64,000 nt of DNA, taken from assembly GCF_900105215.1 (NCBI RefSeq), contig NZ_FOIP01000001.1, positions 3,576,212-3,640,211 of the forward strand, in the 5' to 3' direction. The notes beneath the pieces are model-generated. The model was not told the DNA's origin. It saw nothing but the letters and a program-made list of their open reading frames with translations, and ran no database searches. The translations under genes were made by a program, and so were the position numbers. Each line of letters starts with the position of its first letter. Within the stretch, counting starts at the first letter, position 1. The stretch comes from Lacrimispora sphenoides (GTDB lineage: Bacteria > Bacillota > Clostridia > Lachnospirales > Lachnospiraceae). Of this stretch, positions 1 through 8,803 are shown piece after piece.

Positions 1-989
1 TCATTGGGAAATGCCTTTCCTATGGGAAGGATTTCATGGGCTTCAAATTTCCGTTCCACAGGGTAGTAGGTACAATTGCATGTGATTTCTGTAGGTCCGT
101 ACAAGTTTACGTATCTCGCATCAGGAAGGTACTTCTGCCAGGTTGTTAAATGCTTAACAGGCATTGCTTCACCGCTGAATAAGACCTTATTAACCCTGGA
201 GGGAACCTTATAGGTGAACCCCTTTAATTGGGGAATCAGGCACAGGGCGGAAACCGCCCAGATCAGGGTCGTTACCTGGTGTTCGCATAAGAAGTCAAGG
301 AGCTCCGTTGGAATGGAGAATAATTTTTTCGGTATAATAATCATGGTGGCTCCCACTTTAAGGGTGGAGTATATATCCTTAACAGACACATCAAAGTCAA
401 AGGGGGCCTGATTCCCGATTTTGTCCTCCCCGGTTATGCCGAACATGGAAGGAAAGTATTCTATAAAATCAATTACCGACCGGTGGCTGACCAATACCCC
501 CTTAGGAACGCCGGTAGAGCCTGAGGTAAAATTACAGTACAGAGGATCGATATCCAGGGACTGATCACGGATAAGCTTTAGGGGCTCTTCCCTTATATCG
601 TTTTTTATAATCTCATGGTAATCAAACAGATTACCGGAAAATTCCACGCCTTCCGGCAGGACTCTGGAATCCCCCAAGGTGATGACAGAATCTGCTTCCA
701 GCACCTTAAGAATCTGGTTGATCCGCACAGCAGGTTGTGCGGGGTTTATCAGTACATAAAAGCATCCGGCATATACAATGCCCATGAATGTTGTAAGAGC
801 CTCCACGCTTTTATCCATAAAAACCACAACAGGGTTTCCAGGTGATTCATAACCGGAAAGAAAGCTGCCGATCCGTTTTGCATGTAATAACAGTTCCTTG
901 TAAGAGCAGCTATTCTCCTGATCTACCGCAGCAATTTTCTCCGGATAGATGTTTGCAGAGTGCTCAAGATACTCCAGTACGTTTCTCAT
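1..989 (-). CDS. Amino-acid adenylation enzyme (AMP-binding family), 3' end outside window
   Basis: The first 329 residues are readable, beginning MRNVLEYLEHSANIYPEKIA. The adenylation A3 core (NFTSGSTGVPKGVLVSH) and the A5 motif (NLYGPTEITCN) are present, so this is an ANL-superfamily enzyme that activates a carboxylic acid, most likely an amino acid, as an acyl-AMP. The stretch NQAPFDFDVSVKDIYSTL resembles the equivalent part of DltA (D-alanine to carrier-protein ligase). A stand-alone NRPS-type adenylation domain is the alternative. The ATG at 989 lies 7 bp after the upstream kinase stop, and GAGAGGAG just upstream, inside the kinase end, serves as ribosome site. It is therefore third in an operon with the regulator and kinase. 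In some streptococci a two-component pair precedes dltA, which fits but does not prove a Dlt role. dltB/C/D would lie beyond position 1. Confidence 0.85.
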   Translation of the reverse strand, partial: MRNVLEYLEHSANIYPEKIAAVDQENSCSYKELLLHAKRIGSFLSGYESPGNPVVVFMDKSVEALTTFMGIVYAGCFYVLINPAQPAVRINQILKVLEADSVITLGDSRVLPEGVEFSGNLFDYHEIIKNDIREEPLKLIRDQSLDIDPLYCNFTSGSTGVPKGVLVSHRSVIDFIEYFPSMFGITGEDKIGNQAPFDFDVSVKDIYSTLKVGATMIIIPKKLFSIPTELLDFLCEHQVTTLIWAVSALCLIPQLKGFTYKVPSRVNKVLFSGEAMPVKHLTTWQKYLPDARYVNLYGPTEITCNCTYYPVERKFEAHEILPIGKAFPN

Positions 990-995
990 AGGTTG

Positions 996-2324
996 TTACT
1001 CCTCTCTGTCTGGTTCGATTGGAAACGTCACACGAACTTCAAAATTTGTCCGGTTTTTTTGTATCTCAAAGGTACCATTCATCTGTTCTACTATTTTCAG
1101 GCAGGTTTTAAGTCCAATGTTGGTGCTTTCTAAAAACATGCTGTCCCTGCGGATTTCATTGGAGATGGTAATGATCAGGTCATCTCCGTCTATATGGCTT
1201 TTGACAAAGACCGGTCCATCGTTGCCGGCGTATTTTCTTACATTGGAAAACAGATTATCGAATAACCGTCTTAAATATTGGATATCAGCGGTTATGCTGC
1301 AGGACTCCTCTACAAATTCTGTTTTAACGTCAAGCCCCAGGTTGCCAAGATCAAATACGTACTCCATAAGCAGCTGCTGGAGAAGGATCTTAGCGTCAAA
1401 GGTCTCCATCTGCATCATTATCTTCTCTTTGCCGAACACAAGAAAATACTGGAACAGCCGGTCAGATAAATCCTTTAGCTGAATGGATTTATCTCTGCAG
1501 CTTTTGATGTATTTGTCAAACTGTTCTTCCGAATGATAGCTTTTTGAATCCAGTATTTCCAAGTAGCCGATCAGTGAGGTCAAAGGAGTCCGGATATCAT
1601 GGGACATGGAAGTGATCAGCTCACTGTTTGCTTCCCAGGCTTCTTTTTCGCTTTTATACCTTGTTATGATAGAATTTCTCATGTTATCCGCATTTTTTGC
1701 CAGCAATGCAATCTCATCATTCCCTTTATAGAAAATCGGCTGCTCCAAATCCCCTTTTTCTATCAGGGATACCTCTTTTGACAAAAGCATGATCCGGGCA
1801 ATGATCCGGTGGTTATAGAAAATCAGGATCACAAACAGAAACAGGAAAAAAACTCCCCATGAAATATAAGTTACCAGGTTATACCATTTGATTTCCGAGG
1901 AATCGATGATGGACACGGAATAGGTGCCGTCGCTGAAGGAAATATCCCGTATGGCCTGTTTGCTGCTTTCCCCAATGGAACTGGCAGTTTCATAGGGAGC
2001 GTATGCATCATTCCAGAATCCGGATTCATAGATGATTTCGTTGCCGTTAAAAATAGTTACGTAGACGTATTTATGGTTTTTTACCCATTTGGAAATGGAT
2101 CTTACATTTTTTACTGATATGTTATATTTATTAATGTAATTTTCAAAAGAAGTTTGATAACCGGTCAATCGTTTCCAGGCGGCATCCTCATTCATATGGT
2201 TCCTGGATACCAGATAATCGCCAAAAGCCTGGGAGGCAAAGTACACCCCAAAGCTGATGACCGCGCCAATGATCAATACAAATACTTGCTTATATCGTAA
2301 AGACGAGATCCATTTATGCTTCAT
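996..2324 (-). CDS. Two-component sensor histidine kinase
   Basis: A 442-aa membrane kinase. It has an N-terminal transmembrane helix (about residues 13-33), an extracytoplasmic sensor region of roughly 120 residues, a second helix (about 153-172), HAMP, a HisKA box SMSHDIRTPLTSLIGYLEIL with phosphoacceptor His242, and a C-terminal HATPase domain. The ATPase region is somewhat degenerate: the N box (FDNLFSNVRKYA) is clear, the G1 box (ISNEIRRDS) lacks the usual DxGxG, and a late NIGLKTC stretch remains. The family autophosphorylates and passes phosphate to its partner regulator. It overlaps the upstream regulator gene by 11 bp (start 2324, regulator stop 2314), so the two are translationally coupled. 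The signal sensed is unknown. Cell-envelope stress is a guess from the adenylation enzyme downstream. Confidence 0.92.
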   Translation of the reverse strand: MKHKWISSLRYKQVFVLIIGAVISFGVYFASQAFGDYLVSRNHMNEDAAWKRLTGYQTSFENYINKYNISVKNVRSISKWVKNHKYVYVTIFNGNEIIYESGFWNDAYAPYETASSIGESSKQAIRDISFSDGTYSVSIIDSSEIKWYNLVTYISWGVFFLFLFVILIFYNHRIIARIMLLSKEVSLIEKGDLEQPIFYKGNDEIALLAKNADNMRNSIITRYKSEKEAWEANSELITSMSHDIRTPLTSLIGYLEILDSKSYHSEEQFDKYIKSCRDKSIQLKDLSDRLFQYFLVFGKEKIMMQMETFDAKILLQQLLMEYVFDLGNLGLDVKTEFVEESCSITADIQYLRRLFDNLFSNVRKYAGNDGPVFVKSHIDGDDLIITISNEIRRDSMFLESTNIGLKTCLKIVEQMNGTFEIQKNRTNFEVRVTFPIEPDREE

Positions 2325-3027
2325 CGATCTGATAGCCCTTTCCCCAGACGGTTCGTATGATGGTAGGATTGTTAAAATCCAGTTCCAGTTTTTTACGAAG
2401 CTTTAAAATGTGTACCATAACAGTATTAGTGGAAGACGGGAGGAACTTATCATTCCATACGCCCTCGTAGATTGCCTGTGCATCCTTGGCTTTTCCTCTG
2501 TTCTTTACAAGATACATCAGAACCTGGAACTCCGTGTCCGTAAGCTCGATTTTTTGATTTTCCCGATAAACGAAATGGCCTGTTGTATCGATCATAAGAT
2601 CCTGCAGCCGGATTTCTGAACTATTGAAAAGTGGTGTTCCTTTCCCTTTATAAACAACATATCGTCTTAAAAGAGACCGGACCTTCATAAGAAGCTCTGC
2701 CTGTGAAAATGGTTTTACAAGATAATCATCGCCGCCGTTTTCATAGGCTTCTGTTTTATCGCATTCCTTTGATTTTGCGGTTAAAAACAAGACGGGAGCT
2801 GAAGATATCCTCCGGATCTGGGTACAGGCATCGATTCCTGATAAACCTGGCATCATGATGTCTAAAATAATAAGGTCAATATCAGGATTATCTGTAACGG
2901 CTGCGACTGCATCACTTCCGTTTACTGCTTCTGACACGGAATAGCCTTTGTTTTCCAGCTGAATGCGAAGGACTTCCCGGATGTCTGCATCGTCATCCAC
3001 TACCAATATCTGCTGCAATGTACTCAT
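2314..3027 (-). CDS. OmpR/PhoB-family response regulator
   Basis: A 237-aa two-domain regulator. The receiver (residues 1-120) has the acidic pair Asp11/Asp12 with phosphoacceptor Asp56 in ILDIMMPG, and the conserved Lys is in YLVKPFSQ. The C-terminal winged helix (about 135-236) ends in the usual TIRTVWGKGYQ. It is first gene of the minus-strand operon regulator-kinase-adenylation enzyme, preceded by a good ribosome site (GGAGGC read on the minus strand, about 3038-3043). It probably controls its own operon, since the downstream genes follow without gaps. No separate target can be named. Confidence 0.94.
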   Translation of the reverse strand: MSTLQQILVVDDDADIREVLRIQLENKGYSVSEAVNGSDAVAAVTDNPDIDLIILDIMMPGLSGIDACTQIRRISSAPVLFLTAKSKECDKTEAYENGGDDYLVKPFSQAELLMKVRSLLRRYVVYKGKGTPLFNSSEIRLQDLMIDTTGHFVYRENQKIELTDTEFQVLMYLVKNRGKAKDAQAIYEGVWNDKFLPSSTNTVMVHILKLRKKLELDFNNPTIIRTVWGKGYQIDEA

Positions 3028-3141
3028 GGATCGGCAGCCTCCTTTCTATTGTTTTAATATGAAAAATTATATCATTTATGGATAGAATAACAATGAAATT
3101 CAGGGGAATTAAGAATTATTAAGATTTGGTCCGTGAGTAAA

Positions 3142-3169
3142 AAAGACCGGTCAGGAAAGACCGGTCTTT
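3142..3169 (-). terminator. Intrinsic terminator of the YdeI-like gene
   Basis: A perfect 11-bp stem (AAAGACCGGTC / GACCGGTCTTT) with a 6-nt loop. Read on the minus strand it is followed by a T run, so it ends transcription of the minus-strand gene 3151-3789. The stop codon of that gene lies inside the stem. Confidence 0.85.
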
Positions 3170-3789
3170 GTGTTCTTTTTAGGGGAATATGCCATGCCCA
3201 TGTAGGCATCGCCGGACCGCAGCTCATCAAGCATCTGGTCGATCCGCTTTCTGCGGGTTTCCAAACGCCTGGCCCTTGTGATCCAGCCGATATAGTCATT
3301 TTTTTGATAGGGAGGACGGTCATTGTAGGCCTCTGTTAAGTCCTCCTTCTGAAGCTTTGCCATTACATCGTCTGGCATGGGATAGCGGGGGCGCAAGGTC
3401 TTTTCCTTTGTTTTCCCCGCTTTTTTCTCTTCCATAAGAACGGCCTGTTCGGCTGTCCGAAAGCGGACTATCCTTCCTATGAGTTCAAGGGGAAGGGGCT
3501 TATCATATGGAAACTGGACCGTGCCCTTTGAGTAATGGTATTCCTTCAGTTCTTCCTGAAAGGCAATGATTGCGGATGGGGTCGGATGAAATCCGACATG
3601 TTTTTTTCCCGCTGAGAAATGTACCAGATTGCCGTAATAGTCAAATGTGGCCATTCCCCAGCTGATTTTTTCCGTTGCTTCCGGTGCTGCTTCTTTTATG
3701 GTCTGGTACAGCTTTTCCAGAATGGGCTGTATTTCCATGCTTTGGGCTGCGATGTATTCACCAATGGTAGTTGAGAGCTTATGTTCCAT
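3151..3789 (-). CDS. DUF1801 / YdeI-like protein
   Basis: A 212-aa soluble protein. Residues about 15-115 match the DUF1801 fold (YdhG/frataxin-like small alpha/beta domain) with the signature EKISWGMATFDYYG and VGFHPTPSAI. The C-terminal part (about 150-200: YQKNDYIGWITRARRLETRR) is the YdeI/OmpD-associated type helical tail rich in Arg. The biochemical role of the family is not established. Some relatives were proposed to handle iron or to act in stress. It is transcribed alone, with its own terminator at 3142-3169 and a ribosome site AGGAGGTATGAT read on the minus strand just before the start. Confidence 0.8.
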   Translation of the reverse strand: MEHKLSTTIGEYIAAQSMEIQPILEKLYQTIKEAAPEATEKISWGMATFDYYGNLVHFSAGKKHVGFHPTPSAIIAFQEELKEYHYSKGTVQFPYDKPLPLELIGRIVRFRTAEQAVLMEEKKAGKTKEKTLRPRYPMPDDVMAKLQKEDLTEAYNDRPPYQKNDYIGWITRARRLETRRKRIDQMLDELRSGDAYMGMAYSPKKNTKTGLS

Positions 3790-3961
3790 ATCATACCTCC
3801 TTATTCTGCACTTTGTTATATTTTACCATAAATGCCCTGTTTTAAAAGACTTCTCTATATTTAAAAAATAATACACATTTCCATTAATTTTACCTGAAAC
3901 CAACACTGGTTATACGAAAATATCATAGAATATGGAAAGACTCTTATTTGGAGATTATAAA

Positions 3962-4534
3962 ATGGGTTATTACGACTACGAAGGCTACCAGCCATATTCT
4001 TATGGTTATATTCCGCCATATTGGAATACACCGGCAGCTACCCTGTCATTTCAACAGATGATGAATACTGATATTTTCACATATCCCCAGAATCTTGATG
4101 GTGCCCTTGAACTTATTCTGGAAGCACTATCGGGTGAAACAGAGGACAGGGTATTTTATATGTGGCTCATAAACCAGGCTTCCTCAGAAGAGGATAAGCA
4201 GATTATATCCGGTATCCGTGACAATGAAATAGGACATTATGCATTGTTCCGGCAAATTTATCAGGATTTAACCGGTGAGATGCCCCCATCTGCGGAAGGA
4301 GAAGCTTTTGTGGAGCCAGAAAGCTATTGCGCTGGTTTATCAAGAGCCTTGTTAGGCGAGCAGAATGCAGTACAAAAATACCGTAAGATCCTTTATGCCA
4401 TGCAGTCACGTCTCCATATAAATATAATGGTTGAAATCATCACAGACGAAATCAGGCACGGAATTTTATATAGCTATCTCTATTCTAAAAATGGCTGCGG
4501 AAGCCAAAATCAGAATCAGACAAATAACGCCTAA
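3962..4534 (+). CDS. Ferritin-like (rubrerythrin-type) protein with Tyr-rich N-terminus
   Basis: A 190-aa protein. I start it at 3962 because TTGGAG lies 9 nt upstream there, while the earlier in-frame ATG at 3932 has no ribosome site. The first 25 residues are unusually rich in Tyr, Gly and Pro (GYYDYEGYQPYSYGYIPPYW), as in spore-coat or surface-associated proteins. Residues about 45-180 form a four-helix ferritin-like bundle with metal-ligand style motifs DNEIGHY, GEQNAVQKYRKI and ITDEIRHGILY. Families of this shape bind di-iron or manganese and act in peroxide defence or in the spore coat. Which applies here cannot be told. Monocistronic, followed by a terminator at 4548-4579. Confidence 0.75.
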   Translation: MGYYDYEGYQPYSYGYIPPYWNTPAATLSFQQMMNTDIFTYPQNLDGALELILEALSGETEDRVFYMWLINQASSEEDKQIISGIRDNEIGHYALFRQIYQDLTGEMPPSAEGEAFVEPESYCAGLSRALLGEQNAVQKYRKILYAMQSRLHINIMVEIITDEIRHGILYSYLYSKNGCGSQNQNQTNNA

Positions 4535-4547
4535 AATCATATTTACT

Positions 4548-4579
4548 AAGCAGCCGGATCCTATGAAATCCGGCTGCTT
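4548..4579 (+). terminator. Intrinsic terminator
   Basis: Stem AAGCAGCCGGAT / ATCCGGCTGCTT (12 bp, 8-nt loop) followed by ATTTCT, 14 bp after the stop of the ferritin-like gene. Confidence 0.8.
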
Positions 4580-4678
4580 ATTTCTCTGCCGCTTTATAAG
4601 ATATTTCCCAGTGTGAAGGAACTCGTGATATGATAAGCATACCAGAGAAAGCAGCAAAAAACGAAAGGTGGAAAACAT

Positions 4679-5545
4679 ATGGCCATGACGGAAAGCAATA
4701 TTCAAAACTATGGTACCGGGATTATGAAAGAAGGTGAGGAATTAATACGTGAGATGAATGAGAGCGCTCCGGCTTATGGAGAAGCAGCGATCTGGTGGCT
4801 AGGGCAGATGGGGTTTGCCGTAAAGCTTGCAGGCAGGACTTTTTATCTGGATGCGTTCTTATCCCAGCATCCAAACAGGAAGATACCGTCCCTTTTAAAG
4901 CCTGAGGAAGTGACCAATGCGGATTACTTCTTTGGCAGCCATGATCATACGGACCACATTGACAGGAAGGTCTGGCATCAGCTGTCAGTCAGCTCACCTA
5001 ATGCCAGGTTCATAGTGCCAAAGCTGCTTATTCCTTCGCTTTCCAATGATCTGCATATAGACCCGGACCGGTTCATTGGCCTTGACGATGGGATCACCCT
5101 GGAGCTTTTAGAGGGTATCCGCATAACAGGAATCGCTTCTGCCCATGAATTCCTTGACCAGGACCCGGCTACAGGTTCCTACCCCTATATGGGCTGTGTT
5201 CTGGAAGGCGGCGGTTGCTCCCTGTATCATTCCGGCGACACCTGTGTTTATGAAGGAATGTATGGCAAGCTAAGGAGATTCGGGAAACTTGATGTGATGT
5301 TCCTTCCTATTAATGGGCGTGACGGCAGGAGATACAGAGAGAACATCATCGGCAACATGACGTATCAGGAAGCGGCGGATATGGCAGGTGCTTTTCGGCC
5401 CGGCCTGGTAGTTCCGGCGCATTATGAGATGTTTGCTAAAAACAGTGAGGATCCATTGCTGTTTGCGGATTATCTTGAAGCCAAATACCCTGGAATAAAC
5501 CACTGGATCGGCAGGCATGGAGAGAAGATTCTGATTAAGCATTGA
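4679..5545 (+). CDS. UlaG-like metallo-beta-lactamase-fold hydrolase
   Basis: A 288-aa protein with the metallo-beta-lactamase metal-binding motif SHDHTDHID (about residues 82-90) and further ligands in IASAHEF, HSGDTC and VVPAHYEMF. The overall pattern, including INGRDGRRY, follows the UlaG group (L-ascorbate-6-phosphate lactonase and relatives). No ascorbate PTS genes are adjacent, so the substrate is uncertain and a general phosphorylated sugar lactone or phosphodiester is possible. The start at 4679 is preceded by AAAGGTGG at 7 nt. Monocistronic, with its own strong terminator at 5555-5588. Confidence 0.85.
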   Translation: MAMTESNIQNYGTGIMKEGEELIREMNESAPAYGEAAIWWLGQMGFAVKLAGRTFYLDAFLSQHPNRKIPSLLKPEEVTNADYFFGSHDHTDHIDRKVWHQLSVSSPNARFIVPKLLIPSLSNDLHIDPDRFIGLDDGITLELLEGIRITGIASAHEFLDQDPATGSYPYMGCVLEGGGCSLYHSGDTCVYEGMYGKLRRFGKLDVMFLPINGRDGRRYRENIIGNMTYQEAADMAGAFRPGLVVPAHYEMFAKNSEDPLLFADYLEAKYPGINHWIGRHGEKILIKH

Positions 5546-5554
5546 GGACTGGAT

Positions 5555-5588
5555 AAAAGGCATCCCAAAGGCCATTGGGATGCCTTTT
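5555..5588 (+). terminator. Intrinsic terminator
   Basis: Perfect 14-bp stem AAAAGGCATCCCAA / TTGGGATGCCTTTT with a 6-nt loop and continuing T run, 10 bp after the stop of the UlaG-like gene. Confidence 0.9.
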
Positions 5589-5986
5589 TCTACTAATTTA
5601 ACGGTTTCTTCACACACCGGTTTTCTGCATGAAAGTTAAAATTTCGTTAAAAAAATGTGTGCTATTTTTGGAAGCCTGTTAAGAAGTTGTATATATTTTT
5701 GCAAAAACATATGGTTTATTCTTGTATTTCCCCCTTTTATTCTGATTTGTGGAGAGCTCTCACTTTCTTTTGAACTGGTTTTTTATACTGTGTTTTTTCG
5801 TGTAAAAACTGTGTAAATTGTACATAAAACAAAACATTGACAACCACTTTTAGTGTGATATAATGAGCACGAATTAATCGATGATGCGGTAAAGAGGATA
5901 CAGCTGGAGAATTTTGACGGTATCGTTGATTTTTTTTATTCTCAATTGTGACAGATATAATAAAACAAAAGTAAGGTGATGAGTGT
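5589..5986 (+). other. Intergenic region and leader of the hydrogenase operon
   Basis: About 400 bp without a gene. It holds an AT-rich stretch, a near-perfect palindrome GTGGAGAGCTCTCAC at 5748-5762 that could be an operator, the strong promoter at 5837-5864, and a leader of about 115 nt. The leader ends with the ribosome site AAGGTGATG of echA and contains a T8 run near 5930 preceded by only a weak inverted repeat. I do not recognise a known riboswitch class in it. Confidence 0.6.
5837..5864 (+). promoter_or_regulatory. Housekeeping-sigma promoter of the ech-hyp operon
   Basis: Perfect -35 TTGACA (5837-5842), 16-bp spacer, perfect extended -10 TGATATAAT with TATAAT at 5859-5864. Transcription would start near 5871. 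This is the only clear promoter seen before the twelve-gene hydrogenase and maturation cluster. Confidence 0.85.
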
Positions 5987-7894
5987 ATGGGTGCGATTAC
6001 AGTATTGATTTTATTTCCATTGGCTGCAGCGTTAGGAATCTTACTGGTCAAAAATGATGGGGTAAGAAATATGATTGTCAGGGTAGGAGCCGTAGGTACG
6101 GCTGTTTTGACACTGACAGTTGTAGGGTTATATTTTAAGAGCGGAATTGCTTTGTCCTTCCGTTTGGAAAAAGCAATTGAGGTTATCATGGCAACTACAG
6201 AGACGGCAATCGCTGTGTATGTAATATCCATCGGAATCAGGTATAAAAAATATGTTATTTCGGTTTTGTCGTTTGTACAGACGGCTGCAATGCTCTGTTT
6301 TGAATTTACGGTAAAGCATAATATTGAAGTTAAGCATGCCATGATTTTCGACAAACTTACGGCAATTATGGTACTGGTTATTGGACTGGTAGGGAGCCTG
6401 ATTTGTATTTATGCCGTGGGATATATGAAGACTTACCATACCCACCACAAAGAATACAAAGAAAGGAAAAGCTTCTTTTTCGCAGTTCTATTTTTATTCC
6501 TTTCTGCCATGTTTGGAATCGTATTGAGCAATGATCTTACATGGATGTATTTTTGCTGGGAGCTTACGACACTTTGCTCCTTCCTGCTGATCGGTTATAC
6601 AAAAACAACAGAAGCCAGAAACAATTCCTTCCGTGCCCTGGTGATTAATCTGGGCGGCGGAGTTGCTTTTGCAGCTGGGATCATTTTCATCGGCATTTAT
6701 TATAAAACCCTGGAATTGTCAGTGGTTACTTCCATGAAGCCGGAAGCGGCAATGATGATACCCGTATTTTTCCTGTCCCTGGCTGCACTGACCAAATCTG
6801 CCCAGCTTCCATTTTCCTCCTGGCTTCTCGGAGCAATGGTGGCACCTACTCCTTCTTCCGCTTTGCTGCATTCCGCAACCATGGTAAAAGCAGGAGTTTA
6901 CTTAATCATCCGTCTTGCGCCACTGTTAGGATCGACTCCTGTTGGAAGAACCGTAACCTTTGTGGGAGGAATCACGTTTCTTGCCTGTTCCCTGATGGCT
7001 ATTTCCCAAAGTGACGCCAAGAAGATTTTAGCTTATTCCACTTTGGCAAACTTAGGGCTCATCGTAATATGCGCCAGCATCGGAACCCAGGAATCCTTAT
7101 GGGCTGCCATCCTGTTGATTATATTCCATGCAGTATCCAAATCCCTGCTTTTTATATCCGTTGGTTCCATCGAGCATCAGATCGGAAACCGGGATGTGGA
7201 AAACATGGATGTACTCCTTGGAATTTCAAAAAAGCTCGCGCTCTATATGATGATCGGTATCGCCGGAATGTTTCTGGCCCCCTTTGGAATGCTGATATCA
7301 AAATGGGTAGCCATGAAGGCGTTTATTGATTCCAATAATGTTATTACTGTTATTATTCTTGCCTACGGAAGCGCCGCCACATTGTTTTACTGGACAAAAT
7401 GGATGGGGAAACTGGTTTCAAGGGCCAATATGAGCCATCAGATTGAAAGCAAATTTCATCTTGATGAGGAGATTCCCATTACAATTCTTGCGGCAATGGT
7501 AGTGGTGTCCTGCTTTACCTTCCCGCTGGTATCAAAATATGCTCTGATTCCTTATCTGACGGAGGTATTTGGAAGGACGGCTTTGATCCCCATCGGAACG
7601 AATGATATTAAGCTGATGCTGTGTATGCTGAGTATGCTCATCCTTCTGCCCATCAGCTTTATTCCGATGTATAAGAATGATAAAAGAAGAAAAGTTCCGG
7701 TTTATATGGCAGGAGAAAACACCGGAGATAACGAAACATTCTATGGAGCCATGAATGAAAAACGAAAGATGGAACTGAGCAACTGGTATATGGAAGATTA
7801 TTTTAGCCCCAAGAGATTAACTCTGTGGAGTGATGTCATAGCTGCCGCAATATTAGTTGGCGGAGTCATAATGATGATAGGAGGAATGGCGTAA
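5987..7894 (+). CDS. echA: Ech hydrogenase subunit EchA (NuoL/MrpA-type ion pump)
   Basis: A 635-aa, roughly 15-helix membrane protein of the proton-conducting transporter family (NuoL/HyfB/MrpA). Characteristic segments include the helix MYFCWELTTLCSFLLIGYTK, the lysine-containing LTKSAQLPFSSWLLGAM followed by PSSALLHSATMVKAGVYL, and the later FHAVSKSLLFISVG. These hold charged residues that are thought to translocate H+ or Na+. It is the first of six genes whose order matches echABCDEF. The subunit would form the ion channel at the membrane end of the energy-converting hydrogenase. Translation starts at an ATG preceded by AAGGTGATG. It ends 1 bp before echB. HyfB/HycC-like naming would be equally acceptable for this subunit alone. 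The six-gene composition favours Ech. Confidence 0.88.
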   Translation: MGAITVLILFPLAAALGILLVKNDGVRNMIVRVGAVGTAVLTLTVVGLYFKSGIALSFRLEKAIEVIMATTETAIAVYVISIGIRYKKYVISVLSFVQTAAMLCFEFTVKHNIEVKHAMIFDKLTAIMVLVIGLVGSLICIYAVGYMKTYHTHHKEYKERKSFFFAVLFLFLSAMFGIVLSNDLTWMYFCWELTTLCSFLLIGYTKTTEARNNSFRALVINLGGGVAFAAGIIFIGIYYKTLELSVVTSMKPEAAMMIPVFFLSLAALTKSAQLPFSSWLLGAMVAPTPSSALLHSATMVKAGVYLIIRLAPLLGSTPVGRTVTFVGGITFLACSLMAISQSDAKKILAYSTLANLGLIVICASIGTQESLWAAILLIIFHAVSKSLLFISVGSIEHQIGNRDVENMDVLLGISKKLALYMMIGIAGMFLAPFGMLISKWVAMKAFIDSNNVITVIILAYGSAATLFYWTKWMGKLVSRANMSHQIESKFHLDEEIPITILAAMVVVSCFTFPLVSKYALIPYLTEVFGRTALIPIGTNDIKLMLCMLSMLILLPISFIPMYKNDKRRKVPVYMAGENTGDNETFYGAMNEKRKMELSNWYMEDYFSPKRLTLWSDVIAAAILVGGVIMMIGGMA

Positions 7895-7895
7895 T

Positions 7896-8756
7896 ATGAA
7901 TATTTTAATCATGATTGGGATCGCCGTGCTTGCTCCTGTTGCCGGAGGGCTGCTGACCGGAATTGACCGTATTATATCAGCCAGACTTCAGGGGAGACAG
8001 GGACCGCCCTTACTACAACCATTTTATGATGTGCTGAAGCTGTGTCAGAAGGAATCCATAGAGGTAAATTCCATGCACCGTTTCTTCGTGTATATCTCCC
8101 TTGCATTCGTGGTATTCACCACGGTGATCCTGCTTTCAGGGGGAGATATCCTGTTAGCTATATTTGCCCTGACTCTTGGTTCTGTATTTTTCGTATTAGG
8201 CGGCTATGCATCCAATTCTCCCTATAACACCATTGGTTCGGAAAGGGAATTGCTGCAGATCATGGCTTATGAGCCAATGGTACTGCTTACCTGCGTTGGT
8301 CTTTACTATGCTGAGAACAGTTTTTTTGTAAGGGATATCGTAACGGCTCAAACGCCCTCGATCATCTATCTTCCGGGAGTGTTTGTTGGACTTTTGTTTA
8401 TCCTGACATTTAAGCTTAGAAAATCCCCCTTTGATTTAAGCATGTCCCATCATGGGCATCAGGAAATCGTAAAGGGTATTACCACTGAGTATTCCGGTAA
8501 GGATCTGGCTGTGATTGAGGTAACTCACTGGTATGAGGTGATTATTACTCTGGCTCTTGTGTATGTGTTTTTTGCAACGGCTGCGCCGATGAGCCGTGTT
8601 TTTGCGGTCATCGTATGCCTGCTGGTTTATTTTCTTGAAATCATCATAGATAATGGAGCTGCCAGGGTGAAATGGCAGCAGGCTCTTAAATCAGCGTGGA
8701 TCGTAACCGGAATCATGGGTACGGTGAACCTGATCATCCTGTCATTTTTCAGATAA
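7896..8756 (+). CDS. echB: Ech hydrogenase subunit EchB (NuoH-type)
   Basis: A 286-aa membrane protein of the NuoH/HycD family with about eight helices. The family signature region is visible: GIDRIISARLQGRQGPPLLQ near the N-terminus, then YEPMVLLTCVG and KLRKSPFDLSMSHHGHQE, the latter corresponding to the conserved loop facing the hydrogenase module. It anchors the peripheral arm to the membrane and is part of the proton path. It follows echA by 1 bp and uses a ribosome site (AGGAGG) inside the end of echA, so coupling is likely. Confidence 0.9.
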   Translation: MNILIMIGIAVLAPVAGGLLTGIDRIISARLQGRQGPPLLQPFYDVLKLCQKESIEVNSMHRFFVYISLAFVVFTTVILLSGGDILLAIFALTLGSVFFVLGGYASNSPYNTIGSERELLQIMAYEPMVLLTCVGLYYAENSFFVRDIVTAQTPSIIYLPGVFVGLLFILTFKLRKSPFDLSMSHHGHQEIVKGITTEYSGKDLAVIEVTHWYEVIITLALVYVFFATAAPMSRVFAVIVCLLVYFLEIIIDNGAARVKWQQALKSAWIVTGIMGTVNLIILSFFR

Positions 8757-8803
8757 TTCCTGGCAGGTCATGAAAGCTGCCAAGAGGCGGAATGGAGGAT
8801 ATT

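Noticed and set aside
5871..5986. Nickel, cobalt or other riboswitch in the ech leader
   Set aside because: I see no conserved core of a known riboswitch class, and the only inverted repeat near the T8 run is weak.
5737..6354. 205-codon minus-strand frame overlapping echA and its promoter
   Set aside because: Composition looks like the reverse of membrane-protein codons; no start signal. The opposite echA frame is certain.
8762..8803. Start of echC at 8792
   Set aside because: That ATG overlaps the GGAGG used by the ATG at 8804.
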